A stretch of DNA of 64,000 nucleotides from Phytoseiulus persimilis (lineage: Eukaryota; Arthropoda; Arachnida; Mesostigmata; Phytoseiidae), in contig CM075102.1 in assembly GCA_037576195.1 (NCBI GenBank), forward strand, positions 26,966,745-27,030,744. The letters are read 5' to 3'. This document shows positions 37,801-48,411 of this stretch, in pieces. Below the pieces are notes generated by a model, which ran no database searches, was not told where the DNA came from, and saw only the letters and a list, made by a program, of their open reading frames with translations. The translations under genes were made by a program, and so were the position numbers. Every line of letters starts with the position of its first letter. The first letter of the stretch is position 1.

Positions 37801-37895
37801 TTCCGGGGTCAATCTGAGCATTACTTTCCAACTCTGGAGGGGTGATTCCGGGGTCAATCTGAGCATTACTTTCCAACTCTGGAGGGGTGATTCCG
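34826..37895 (+). repeat. 45-bp minisatellite, about 68 units
   Basis: The consensus unit is 45 bp, for example starting ggtgattccggggtcaatct and ending ccaactctggagg. Units differ mainly at two places: ggggtc versus gagacc, and tttcc versus ttccc. The period is a multiple of three and the unit lacks stops in three frames. As a result ORFs of more than 1,000 codons run through it (one on the plus and two on the minus strand), each a 15-residue repeat. These look like by-products of the period rather than genes. Unit variants recur at fixed offsets, showing higher-order duplication. Confidence 0.97.
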
Positions 37896-38029
37896 AGACC
37901 AATCTGACCATACTTTTCAAAATGAGAATGCTGACCCAGTGAAGGGAGAAAAAAGTGCCTCGATGGCAGGGAGCGCCGTCCAACCGCGCGCAGCGCGGCC
38001 GACTCCAGTCGGCCAAGGGCCGGCTGGTT
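37890..38029 (-). repeat. right terminal inverted repeat of the minisatellite element
   Basis: Reverse complement of the left end at 34658-34800. Differences include one or two base changes in the GC-rich part and an extra T in the acttttt run. Confidence 0.85.
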
Positions 38030-38519
38030 TTAAAATGTCGCCCGAGTTGTAATGGACTGTTTCGTAGTTTGGAAGAGGTGCTGAGGGGACCGTTGGGAAC
38101 AAGATATGCTCCCTCTAGTACAGCTCTAACACTTGATGACGGCAGGATCCATGACCGCTGAAACCTGAGGCGATGTGGGCTGCTCTCTAGCAGTATGACG
38201 TGCTCAGCCAGATCGTAATATTATTGTAAATTGGCGCTGCGGTGCGGCTTCAATCACATAGCGGGACGGCGCTCAGCTTGTGTTGAATAAATTACGGCGT
38301 CCTACGCTGCAGTCTTGACGTCGAGAGGCTGGTGAAGTGTCGTCATTCTGTTCGCTTGTCCACAAACACCTGCCGTCTCTGCGGCATGACGAGCGGTGAT
38401 CTTCAAGGATTCGCGCTCCATCCTCAACGGAATATAGCAGGTGGACGTCGGTCGGTGAGTAGCCTTTCCGAATCAACTTGTTTGGCCCCGTGTTCTTCAC
38501 GCTGTTCTTGAAGGCTGTA

Positions 38520-39454
38520 CAGGGTGGCTTTTTTTAGTCGGGAATTTTCGAGCCCGATATTGCTTTGGCCATAACTTTCTCAGTTCTTGGACTTTTCTCG
38601 GAAATCGAGAAGAAGAGAATCTGCAAAATTTGCATGGATACGATGAGAACCTGGGGTCAGAAAATGGTTTCGAAAATTACCCATTTTTTTTCCAAGTCCC
38701 CCAAAAGTCATAGTGAAAACGTCAATATTCATCCGATCGGACTCGTAGGGGTCGCGTTGGACGCGCGATAGGAAGCCGGTCATTCGGCGGAAAACCTATC
38801 GAAGTTATCTCATTCCCTACAAAAATGGCAAGCGGTCGTATCAAGAATTCTTAGGGTGACAAGAGTGATTTTGGCGAACGAGGACGGAAAACTGGATGAG
38901 GGTGATTTCCGGTGGAAATCAATGATCGTCAGATCGATCTTGCAGCTCAATATTCGTTTAATTCGCCCATTTCTGAGTCGTTTTCACTACAGGAGTTAAC
39001 TTAATTTCTGCCTCGTTGAGATGTTACGAGAGGAAATGCGACGGAACGCGAAGAGAGTAAAGTTAGCCAACGGGCTGGCCCTTGAAAAAGGAGTGGATAC
39101 GATCGCTTGCCATTTTTCGAGGAGATGAGATAACTTGGATCGATTTTCCGGCAAATGACCAGTTTCCTTTCGCGCGTCCCACGCGCCCCCTACGAGTCCG
39201 ATCGGATGAACATTGACGTTTGAACGATGACTTTTAGGAAGACCTGGAAAAAAAAGGTAATTTCCGAAACCATTTTCTGACCCCAAATTTCCATCGTATC
39301 CATTCGAATTTCGTCGTCGTATCCATTTTCCGAATGACCGGCTCGATGTCCTCTATCGATAATTTCTCGATTTTCGAGAAAACTCCGAAAACTGAGAAAG
39401 TTATGGCCGAAACAACATCGGGCTTGAAAATTCCCGACTGAAAGACCCACACTG
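38520..39454. mobile_element. 935-bp element with long inverted repeats, flanked by TA
   Basis: The left arm (from cagggtggct at 38520 to roughly 38870) is an imperfect inverted copy of the right arm (roughly 39080 to 39454, ending acccacactg). Shared blocks include agtcgggaatttt, ggccataactttctcagtt, ggggtcagaaaatggttt and catccgatcggactcgtagg. TA dinucleotides at 38518-38519 and 39455-39456 sit directly outside both ends, as expected for a Tc1/mariner-type TA target. There is no transposase ORF, so it is a non-autonomous relic. Short ORFs inside are repeats of the arms. Confidence 0.8.
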
Positions 39455-39456
39455 TA

Positions 39457-42400
39457 GAATGATCTCTTCTTCGACCTGTACGACTGCGTCTCCACAGCTC
39501 GCCGGATCGATGTTCCTCACATTCATCTTGCAAGTTGCACTTACGGAGGGTTGATTCGCCAGTTCTCTAGGACCGGTGGTGCTTAAGGAGCCAACCGAAC
39601 GGCTCTATTCGGCCCACTCACTTGAGTTTGCATTAAGTCGCGCAATCTCTCATAGACAGGCAATTCTCGAGCGGCTTGGAGACAGACGAGCCAATGGTCA
39701 GTTTCCCAGCGAGCGAGCACACCTTGGCAAGTTTGGGAGTCCGACGAGCGCTCCTGGAATATCGGGAAACGTCCACTTGACGGCAAGGCGGAGTCCCGGT
39801 TTGTTTCATATGTTGTTAGTCCGTGGATCTTCGTTCGAAGTCTCCCTGACCCGATACGCACATTCGACGTTGCTTCATTCAGCAATCGAAGTATGATCGT
39901 TCTGATTCAGAGTGCTCTTGAGCTCTGAATGTCATCAACAGCCCTCAGGTGGAGGCGGCGATCGACGAGTGGCCCGTCGTTTGAGTCTATTCCCGAACTC
40001 ATAAGATATCTCGTGTTGGAAATCTGCTTCTGCTGTACCATGCACGATGCTTCTGCACTATCACACGGTGAATCTCCAATCGAACGACGCTCAACGCTCG
40101 TGTTGCTACACGAAAACTTAGAATGAAGAACGAATGACTCATTGTAGGATCTACTGACCTTGAATAGCACTTGAATCGAAGCTTAGAGTAGTTGTGACTT
40201 CGTGTTATAAATAACTTGGCAGGTTGGGAGCGCGAGTCGTTTCAAATGAGTGCTGGCTGAGCTTGGTGCGTAGCCCTCTCTATGAAATATCGTGACACAT
40301 TCTCAGAGAATGTGAATGAATGTTAACGAGAGTTCACGATACATTTTTTCAACTTCGGGGATCTCCTCGACGATCTCGTCCTTCCCATATCATGGAGAGA
40401 TTGATTTTTTATACGAGGTTAACCCCACTATCATGGTCCGGAAAACTCACTCCAAAACGATCACCGAATATTGACAAAAGTATGACCAGGATGACTTGAC
40501 CCAGATGTATCTTCAAACCTTTCCCAAAGTATCGTCATGAGAAGACAGACGACTATTTAAGACAGACATGAGCTCCCAGAGAGTGATATGTCCGGGGCTG
40601 AACCCTGAGGCAAATAACTAGGGATGCATTTTGCCTTCGACAAATAAGGCATACGATCTTCCACGACACCCAGAGATTATATCGGACGAATTATATATAT
40701 TAAGGATCGTCAACAGCCGAGTCGGTAGAATAGGTGGGACGTCTTCCATTGATGAGCACGGACCCGAACATTTGATAGCGCTTCGGTTCGAGGGAAAGAG
40801 TGAGGAAAAAGCGCGCATTGCTGATTATTATGTTCGAAGTTCGCACAATTTCCCATACTCTGGCCCAAGAGAGATGGCTGTCATCGTCGACTGGATTCCC
40901 GACCAAAATTTTTGCTGTCTTATCTTCCAAAAATCGAGCTGTTCCACAGGGAACTCTGATGAGAGCACGGAGAGTGATGGGGAGTTCGCATTAATAACCG
41001 GATAGTCGGTCCTGCTTCCTTTTTCCCGGCAAGATGATGAGACGATATCCTGATTTCTACGGAGGATATCCAAGACGCGATGGCTCGCAATAACGCAGCA
41101 GGGAGAAGAATAATTTCCTCCCAAGGACCACGAAATATCATCACAGCTCATGTGAACCAGCAGCTGCTAGACGCAGAAGCAGTCGTAGGCTTGAGAGGGC
41201 TCGGAGAGTTCTCCACCGAACCCAGCAAACGTGGGTCTCTCTGAAATCCATCTGCTTCCCGTACGGCCGTCTCTCCACGGCATTCTGCTCCGATGCCTCT
41301 CTAGGGGCTCGAGTCCATGATTGTTCGTTTCTCCGCGAGGTGAGCGAGCGGAGCGACTGCGCGCCGTCTCGGCTGGACCCACGTTGCTCATTGAGGACAA
41401 ACAAGCGCTGTGGACTCGACTCGGTTTTCAACCAAAAGTGAGGAGAGTTCATCGTCGTTGTCACAATCTAGCTGCTGGGCGGCGGAGGGTCATTGTATAT
41501 AGATCTCATCTTTGAGTTGAATTCACGAAAACGCAGCCGGAGCGGCCGAGGTGCTGAGCCATCGAGGTACTAGCTAACATTCTATGTTGTCAGAGCCTGA
41601 TATCAGCTTGTCATCTGCACCCTCGTGGAGTCTCATCTGGGACTATTCAGACCAGTCTTCGACCGCCTACTCCTGCGGAAACGAATAAGGAAATTCTACT
41701 TGAAAGAACGTAAAAACTGACCCTGATGGTTTGCAGCGATCCGGCGATGTTATTAACTCATTGAGCTCGACGTTCCTGAGAGCTGCTCCAACAGCAGAAC
41801 CAGGATCGTCATGGAGCCCCAGCCACACGTGTTCCAACTGATCGGATCCCGCCGTTCGGTATGGTTTACTTGGAGACGAATCGACGAAGAAGACAGAAGA
41901 ACCGACATCAGCGATCGCAAGGGGTTCCTAGCTCAGAAGGGGAAGATTGGGAAGAACTGCTCAACCTCGTATGAGAACTCCTCGACACTGTGAAACTGAC
42001 AAGGGCTGTCGGCATCGCCACTCTCCGCTACCAGACGCATCTCAGGCCGTGAGCCTCGACTATAATTTCGCAATATGATGAAAACTCCTGGCAGTCATTG
42101 CTTGGGGAACAGAATGATCTACGCGCTGAGCAATGAAGTTGCTCGATATGTACGACGTTTGGCGGTACTTCTTCTTTCATCCGATCATGATTCCAAATCA
42201 CCCGCCACACTTCGAAAGTTCACTCAAAGGGCTACCACAGCTACATATAAGAAACAGGGTAACCAGCCTTCACTCGACGATGTGCTCGTCTGGCCTTCCT
42301 TCATTAGATTGGTCTTATGTCGGGATACAGGATTAGTCCATCACTGAGGGAGTCGATTGAGTGTGCACCGGAACTACTTCAGCTCTGAGAGCCTCATACG

Positions 42401-43699
42401 AAGCGAACTCGACGAGCATGGATTTTCTTGCGGGAGACGGATAATTATCTCCAACCTGAAATATCTGATCACGGGATGCTACTCATGATAGTTGTCAAAG
42501 GTTAGCGATGAACCATCATTCCCAGGAGCCTTAATGCTGAATGAAATCTTGCGGATCCCTGTGTCCGCCGAAATGCTCGTGGCTAACTGTGTTGTAATCA
42601 GGGAACGATCAGTCGACTGCTTAGAGAGATCAGTTCAGAGACACAACTGCCTTGACCAGAATCGTTTTCCGAAAATAATGACAATCGATCCTCGAAAAGC
42701 GCCAAGTTTCTACTTCAGCCTCGTTAATCGTATCGATTTCCGCTCCGGAGCGGAGGTCTGCTCAGTCGCTTGAAGTGGACCGCCTGAAATTAAGAGCTCG
42801 ACGCACTCATGGTTCCCGTGATTCTTGCAGGAGCGTGCTCTTATGCAGTCTTCCACGGATGAAGAGAATAAATAAGTCCGAATTGTCAAGGTTATCCTTC
42901 CCACGAACTCATAACGTATACACCAACTCCCGTCCCGAACCTTGACGCCACCAGCAAAACCAGTTTTTGCATTCTCAGCGCTTGAACGGGAGATACGCCC
43001 GTCCCAAGCAGCCGCCGATTCGGTGAGATGCGCTTAAATTCTTTCTGCGGAGCGCTCGTGGATCGGAATCATGCATCACCGAAGAGCTGTCAGAAATCAT
43101 GACGTCATCCCGATAATCGCCGATCAGCTGGCGGTTTCGATCTTCGAACAGGGTAGGCGTTAGCTGTCGAACCCCGGGTGGAATTCAGCATTGTTCGCTT
43201 CCGGCGGAACGGTTTGATATTCCGGTCGCATGGGAATCGGAACAGGACAAACTTGACAACGAGCAAGCAATGCTTAGTTAACAACGAAGCTCTCCGGGTG
43301 GATGCTGATCGTGGACGAGGCTCTGTGGCCGAGCGCTATTTTTAGTATGGGTGATGCCCATCATCTCACTGAGGAAGATAGAATTTCGCTGTTAACAGCG
43401 AGGAGCCACCGTGATCACGAACCCGCTCCAGTAGAATACTGTCACTTGACACACAGTTTACGCCAGGTATATTCCATTCCAATCTGTTTTCGAGCTGAGC
43501 GTTCGCGACCACCGCCCGAAATGAGCCCACGAATTCATATACCCGGAAGAGAGGGAACCAAACACGATGTTGGACTCGCCGTAGCTCGTTTGATTGATAT
43601 TCGTTCCTCCTCATGGGAAATCCAATGAGAGCCCCTGCCTTCTCCACGGCGGATTGATTGCTCCGAAATTTTGCACCATCGCTCATACGGGAGGGAATA
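39457..43699. other. interval without a confident gene
   Basis: No domain or splice-consistent exon set was recognised in 4.2 kb. A 124-codon plus frame at 40631-41005 and its minus-strand competitor have no recognised homology. A short palindrome (acattct, cag, agaatgt) lies near 40300. Confidence 0.3.
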
Positions 43700-46094
43700 A
43701 TGGCCTCGATAACTCATGCAAATCTACGTGAGGATTACAGCGGCCCGCAAACTGGAGTTTCGGGGATCTGCAGAAGTTTGATTGCATGGATCGGAACGCG
43801 AGACCTATGTTCCAGTGTGATCTGCCATCGAGTTCTTTCCTTTCAGCTGCTATACCAGCATAAACAGTACGAGTGCGAGCGCCGCGTCAGCGAGCGCCAC
43901 GAAGTCATCAACAGAATGCTGAGCTTCTTCCGAACTTGGCTTTTCAGCATGATGGAGTCAAAAGGACTCCGGGAAACTCTGAACTCGATGCCCACTTTTC
44001 GATTGCGGCAGTTCGGCTCGCTGCGTCTCGGCGTGCAAGACTTTTACTCTGACATCGATCTCTGTTTTGTTGCTCCCCGATGGATCACACGAGAGGATTT
44101 TTTCAGCGGTTTCCCCCGAATGGTGAGTACTCCAAATGTTTCTTCTCGAGATCTCCCCCAGCATGTGTGTCCCGATTGACACTTGACCCAATCTGAACCT
44201 GACAGCGCATGCGCACACCTCCCGGATTGCGTATTCTGGCTCAATATTAGGTTCTGTTGACCAAACGTTTTCCGCAGCTCGAACAATACTCTCACGAAAT
44301 CACCAAATTGAGTGTTCTACCTTCTGCCTATGTGCCGGTTATCCGAGCGACCTGCCGTGACATCGGGGTAGATATTGTCTTCGCCAGGACTGAAGTCGAT
44401 GACATCTCTCGGGACCTCGATCTCCTAGCCGGAGCCAACATTGAAAGGTTCCGTCAATCCTTACCGAGATTTATGAGGGCGTCTGTTCTGAATCCGGTCA
44501 CCGTGTTGAGGCCTGCTCAGTATTCATGTTCGGTACTGGAGCTCCATACCGAATGCGCGCTCAAGATTTCTTTACCACGGCTTTGCGCGCCTTCGGTAAG
44601 GGGCCCAGTACGAATTGCGAGTTACTCTGATTTGCCCTTTCACAAGCACTCAGGACAGCTCGTTCCGCCCGTGTACATGCAGAAACATTGTAGAAACTAA
44701 AGGCACTATATTTTAGCCTAATCTCAGATATCCGATGCGTGCGATCTTTGAACGGGTATCGCGTTACAGAAATGGTGCTAAGATTCGTGCCTCGATACCG
44801 AGTTTTCCAGTTGGCTCTGAAGGCCATACGCTACTGGGCAAAATGCCAGAAAATTTATTCGCACACGTTAGGTGAATTTGCATCACTTTATAATGGCTTT
44901 GAAGTGCAAAACGGACGCCATTATCTTCTTGGGCGTACGAAATGACCAACCGACCACTAACTGCGTTCAGGGCATCGTAGGTTATCTAGGGGGCGTTTCT
45001 TGGGCGATCCTCGTCGCGAAAGTGTGTACAATGTTTCCGAAAGCTGGTGCTGCCCGAATCCTCAATAAATTCTTCCTGGTTATGAGTCAGTGGAGGTGGC
45101 CGGAACCAGTCATGCTCCTCCCCGAGGGCCACGGTGTCAACTCACAGCTGTGGTCGATAACCCAGATGCCGTGGGACATAATGCCAATCATCACACCCGT
45201 TTATCCACAACAGAACTCGAGGTGATGCTACTCCCAAATTGATCTTTCCCATCCTCTATTTCGATCGACAAAACAAAAAACAGAAGTTCCCGATATAGTC
45301 CGAGCTCGCAGTTCGATGGCTGAGCTCGTCATACGATCCGGGCGCTGAAGGGCAGAAAACTTTCAGTTTCAATGTCTCGAAAAGTACCTTACTCGTGATG
45401 AAAAACGCGCTCACAGAAGGCGTCCGCATCACCGATGACATCCTCATGGAACGATGCGACTGGCAGCCGTTTTTCCGTCCCGTCAACATCGCTGACATGT
45501 ACGAGTACTACGTCGTGCTACAAACTTTCCGATACACATCCGACTTGCAGGAAAAAGAACTCTGGGTGAGTGAGTCTGGGTGGGTACTCTAGGTGGGTAC
45601 GCGGAGAAGCGGGCTTTCCCTCGGCACTAGGTTCCGAAGCTCCTTCGCGGTGAGCAGCAACTCCAGAACCTGGATTCTCCGCAGATAATGACCGTAGAAC
45701 GATGCATGAAGAAATTCCTGAATGGTATCGACAGTTGTGCCCGATGCGCGATCAAGTATCTGCACGTAAGCCCTGATTACTCCGTCGTCACTCGACTGGA
45801 CCACATACAGGTTTCCTGGCTGTTCGGAGTGCAGTTCCTCTCGGAGGCGAATCAGGTGCGGCGATGCTTTCGATTCATCGTATCCGCTATATGGAACACA
45901 AGGATCCTCTAACGAACCGATGAACTTCTTTCCGACTCGTGCAGTACCTAAGCGATCTCAGCACACACACAGATGGTTTATTCACGGCGATCGTGAGCTC
46001 ACTGCCCCCGAAAACCCTCTCGAAAGACAAAGACTTCATCAGGAGCCTCTTCGTGGATCGCTGTCACGCTCTCGAACTCATGGAAACGAATTGA
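43700..46094 (+). CDS. PAPOLA: canonical poly(A) polymerase, eight exons, 513 aa, without C-terminal tail
   Basis: Poly(A) polymerase adds the poly(A) tail after 3' cleavage of nuclear pre-mRNA. Exons are 43700-43756, 43847-44122, 44251-44447, 44717-44871, 44981-45221, 45325-45565, 45631-45855 and 45945-46094 (1,542 nt, all phases agree). The nucleotidyltransferase motif is FGSLRLGV...SDID, with catalytic Asp at about residues 88 and 90 and the third in DIVFAR at about 152. Further hallmarks are IRCVRSLNGYRVTE, YLGGVSWAILVAKVC, KFFLVMSQWRWPEPV, MPIITPVYPQQNS and ITDDIL. The RNA-binding domain follows with YLHVSP and a W-x-F-G-x-x-F strand. The protein stops right after that domain and lacks the Ser/Thr-rich nuclear-localisation tail of vertebrate enzymes. 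Sequence is noticeably divergent even in conserved loops, so it may be a derived paralogue. The first exon is weak: its donor (gtttcg) is poor and the first intron has no in-frame stop. The acceptor at 45325 is also weak. Confidence 0.9.
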
Positions 46095-47267
46095 TTGGTA
46101 ATTATGCGACCGGAGCCTCGCAGAAGCGATCGCTTCCCGAGATGAGCCGAAATCTGGTACCAATGCATTGCGGCGACGAGCCTCAAATTTGGTTTCCAAT
46201 TAGTGAAAGGAACTATAATCTCACGATACTCATACCACGGATTCAGGAGAGCGACATGATCTGAAACTACAAGTGATATACGGGGACCGGTCGTTTGGAG
46301 AAGTCACCGTTCAAAATAACGTTATGGAGCCGATCACACAGCGTAATGAACAGAGGCCAAGGCTATTGTCAGTGATGATGAACGAGGACCAGCAGCTCTT
46401 CCTCTTCTCCGAATGCCGACTCGAGAGCAGAAAACGACTCCGCCGTGAAATTCACTCTGCGAAACAGCTTCGTCAACTAAACGGAGCCATCCTAACTATT
46501 TAATATAGTCGAATGAAAATTATCGCTGAAGCCTTCATCGTGCGTGAGTGACAATGGAAGGCCTGGCGAACCTCGTGTTTACGATTCCTTGTTGCGCCTC
46601 TAGGTATATTCTGATGTTCTTTTGGCCGGGTTTCATGATTGGTCAGCACCTTAGATAAGCCAATCGTAATTTTTGCTCTGAGCTGATGCTCTGTATCGTC
46701 GGTATTCCGAGACATGTTGCTGGTTGTGTAGGGACAGGAAAATGCCCGTATCGGCATGCCTAAACTTCGTTGAATGAGAGTGAGAGAGGAAAACAAGACA
46801 GATTCTCGTTACGGGGCCGGAGGTTCCTTTGATTCGCTGTCCGAGTGTTGTAGATACACGAGCTTCGCACATTTGATAGATGATGAAGCCAAGGCCATTC
46901 GATAGCCCCTTCCTCCATTAATGAACATGGTCCGACTAGCCTCACTTGGCCCAACGAACAGCAGGGCGGAGAGCCATCAAACTCGAGCGCAGACCTGGAT
47001 CCCGTGAAACAGCAGTGACGTGCCAAACCCCTTGTTGCGGCAACCTTGTCGCTGCTCTCCGGATTGAACGTATGTGGATGTATGAGGGAGAGAGCACGGT
47101 GGCTGATTTCGTATCACGATGCGTTTTTGGACGGGATTAATTTTCCTGGCTTTTCGCTCAGCCAACTCGCTAGTTACACGATCGAAATCTACTCCATCCG
47201 TGACTTCATGCTCAATCGACAGAATTGCCGAATCAGTTGAACGAGTCACTTTCGTGGGGGAGCAGGA
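46095..47267. other. intergenic stretch after poly(A) polymerase
   Basis: No conserved coding sequence seen. It should hold the poly(A) polymerase 3' UTR and the 5' region of the next gene. No canonical AATAAA was noticed. Confidence 0.3.
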
Positions 47268-48411
47268 ATGAGTTTCGACCAACTCCAGCTGAGAACGCTC
47301 CTCTCGCAGCTACTAACGTTGATCCCAACAGACAGGAACACTCGCCAGAGTATGGCAACGTAAGGAGACGCCATTGGTATCGAGAATATGAGAAAATTAA
47401 TCTGAGGAAATACGAGAGCCCTTCTTCAGCGAAATCGGCATCAAGATTTCCCTCATCGATGACCCGAGTCGTCCTCGCCATCGAGAATCGTCTCGCCCGA
47501 ATATCACTCGCAGGAGCTCCCGAATCGCTGAGGAATGCTCAGTCGGAGAAACCAAATGGGACCAGAGTGCTGTATTTCTGAAAATGCATGTGACGATCAT
47601 TGAACCTCATCGCCATTTCGACTTTCACTCGATTTTCTCACTCGTCTGGGATTTCCTGTCTTAGCCGCTCTCCTCGAGAGACGAATTCCGAATCGGATCC
47701 CTCACCGAAACCTCCCTCTTTTCTCCGGGAACGACTCTCTGCGATCTCGATACCAAGTTATTCACAGAGATTCATTTGATAAGGCTCATACGCGTACAGA
47801 ATGTTATCATTTTCTGCCTCAAGGAGAGCTCTGAGAAAACCGCACTCTATTTCGCTCTGACGGACGCTCAAGCCTGCTGTTCGAAGACACTATGGAGCGT
47901 CATCGATTTCCGCAAAGATTCGTCACCACATTCCGGGGAAAGATGGGAACGAGACTGTCTGTACAGCATCATTCTGACGATGTGCTCGAAGTCAACGATA
48001 TGGACTCCCGCGCGAAACGGCGGCCCTCCCGACCTGTATTGGCACGTGATATCCCACGGTGATGAGGGCGATTTTACCGAACCAAGGAAAATGATCTCGA
48101 ACATTCGAAGCGTGTCGACTGGTCAAGTACTGGTTCCTCCAGGTTTTGACCTCTCGTGTGCCCTTAATTTGATCAGCGATCTCGCCCGTGCACGAATCCG
48201 AACCTTGCCGCGAGAACGATTCATTGCTCAGAACCCGGAGAACCAGAGGGCTGGGGACATAAATCCCCATTCGACTCCCAATGAGGTTATAAAGTCCTCG
48301 GTGGATCTCGATGGGGGCGGGCGTGCATCGCTTGGATCCTGCAGCAGCGTTCTAAAGTTCTACTTCGCTGCTTCATCCACGTGCAGTTGCCAGCTAGCGC
48401 CCGTACATTAG
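47268..48411 (+). CDS. unidentified three-exon gene, about 332 aa
   Basis: I do not recognise this protein, but three exons join in phase with good splice sites. They are 47268-47359 (ATG in agcaggaatg, donor gtaagg), 47430-47589 (acceptor cttcttcag, donor gtgacg) and 47665-48411 (acceptor cctgtcttag, stop TAG). The sum is 999 nt. The N terminus is Leu-rich (LQLRTLLSQLLTLIP), followed by a basic Arg/Ser stretch. A more ordered region has alternating hydrophobic residues (IHLIRLIRVQNVIIFCL, then TALYFALTDA). The last 60 residues look less like folded protein, so the true 3' end may lie earlier. No signal peptide or clear membrane helix is seen. It lies 1.2 kb downstream of poly(A) polymerase on the same strand, without evidence of co-transcription. 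Confidence 0.45.

Larger units (their letters stand above)
34658..38029. mobile_element. inverted-repeat (foldback/MITE-like) element filled by a 45-bp minisatellite
   Basis: The two ends are near-perfect inverted copies of about 140 bp. The left end starts aaccagccggcc at 34658 and the right end is its reverse complement ending ggccggctggtt at 38029. Both arms include a perfect hairpin (ggccgact, two-base loop, agtcggcc) and continue into the outermost minisatellite unit. The interior is only tandem repeat; no transposase is visible, so it is non-autonomous. A target-site duplication could not be defined: the flanks are AT-rich (ctataaat on the left, ttaaaatg on the right). Superfamily is not assigned. 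Confidence 0.8.

Noticed and set aside
34745-38016. Three ORFs of 1,043-1,078 codons on both strands
   Set aside because: They are the 45-bp tandem repeat read in stop-free frames; all have the same 15-residue period and no start context or non-repeat domain.
38565-39533. ORFs of 60-100 codons inside the TA-flanked element
   Set aside because: The plus ORF in the left arm and minus ORFs in the right arm are the same inverted-repeat sequence; no transposase motif such as DDE/D is present.
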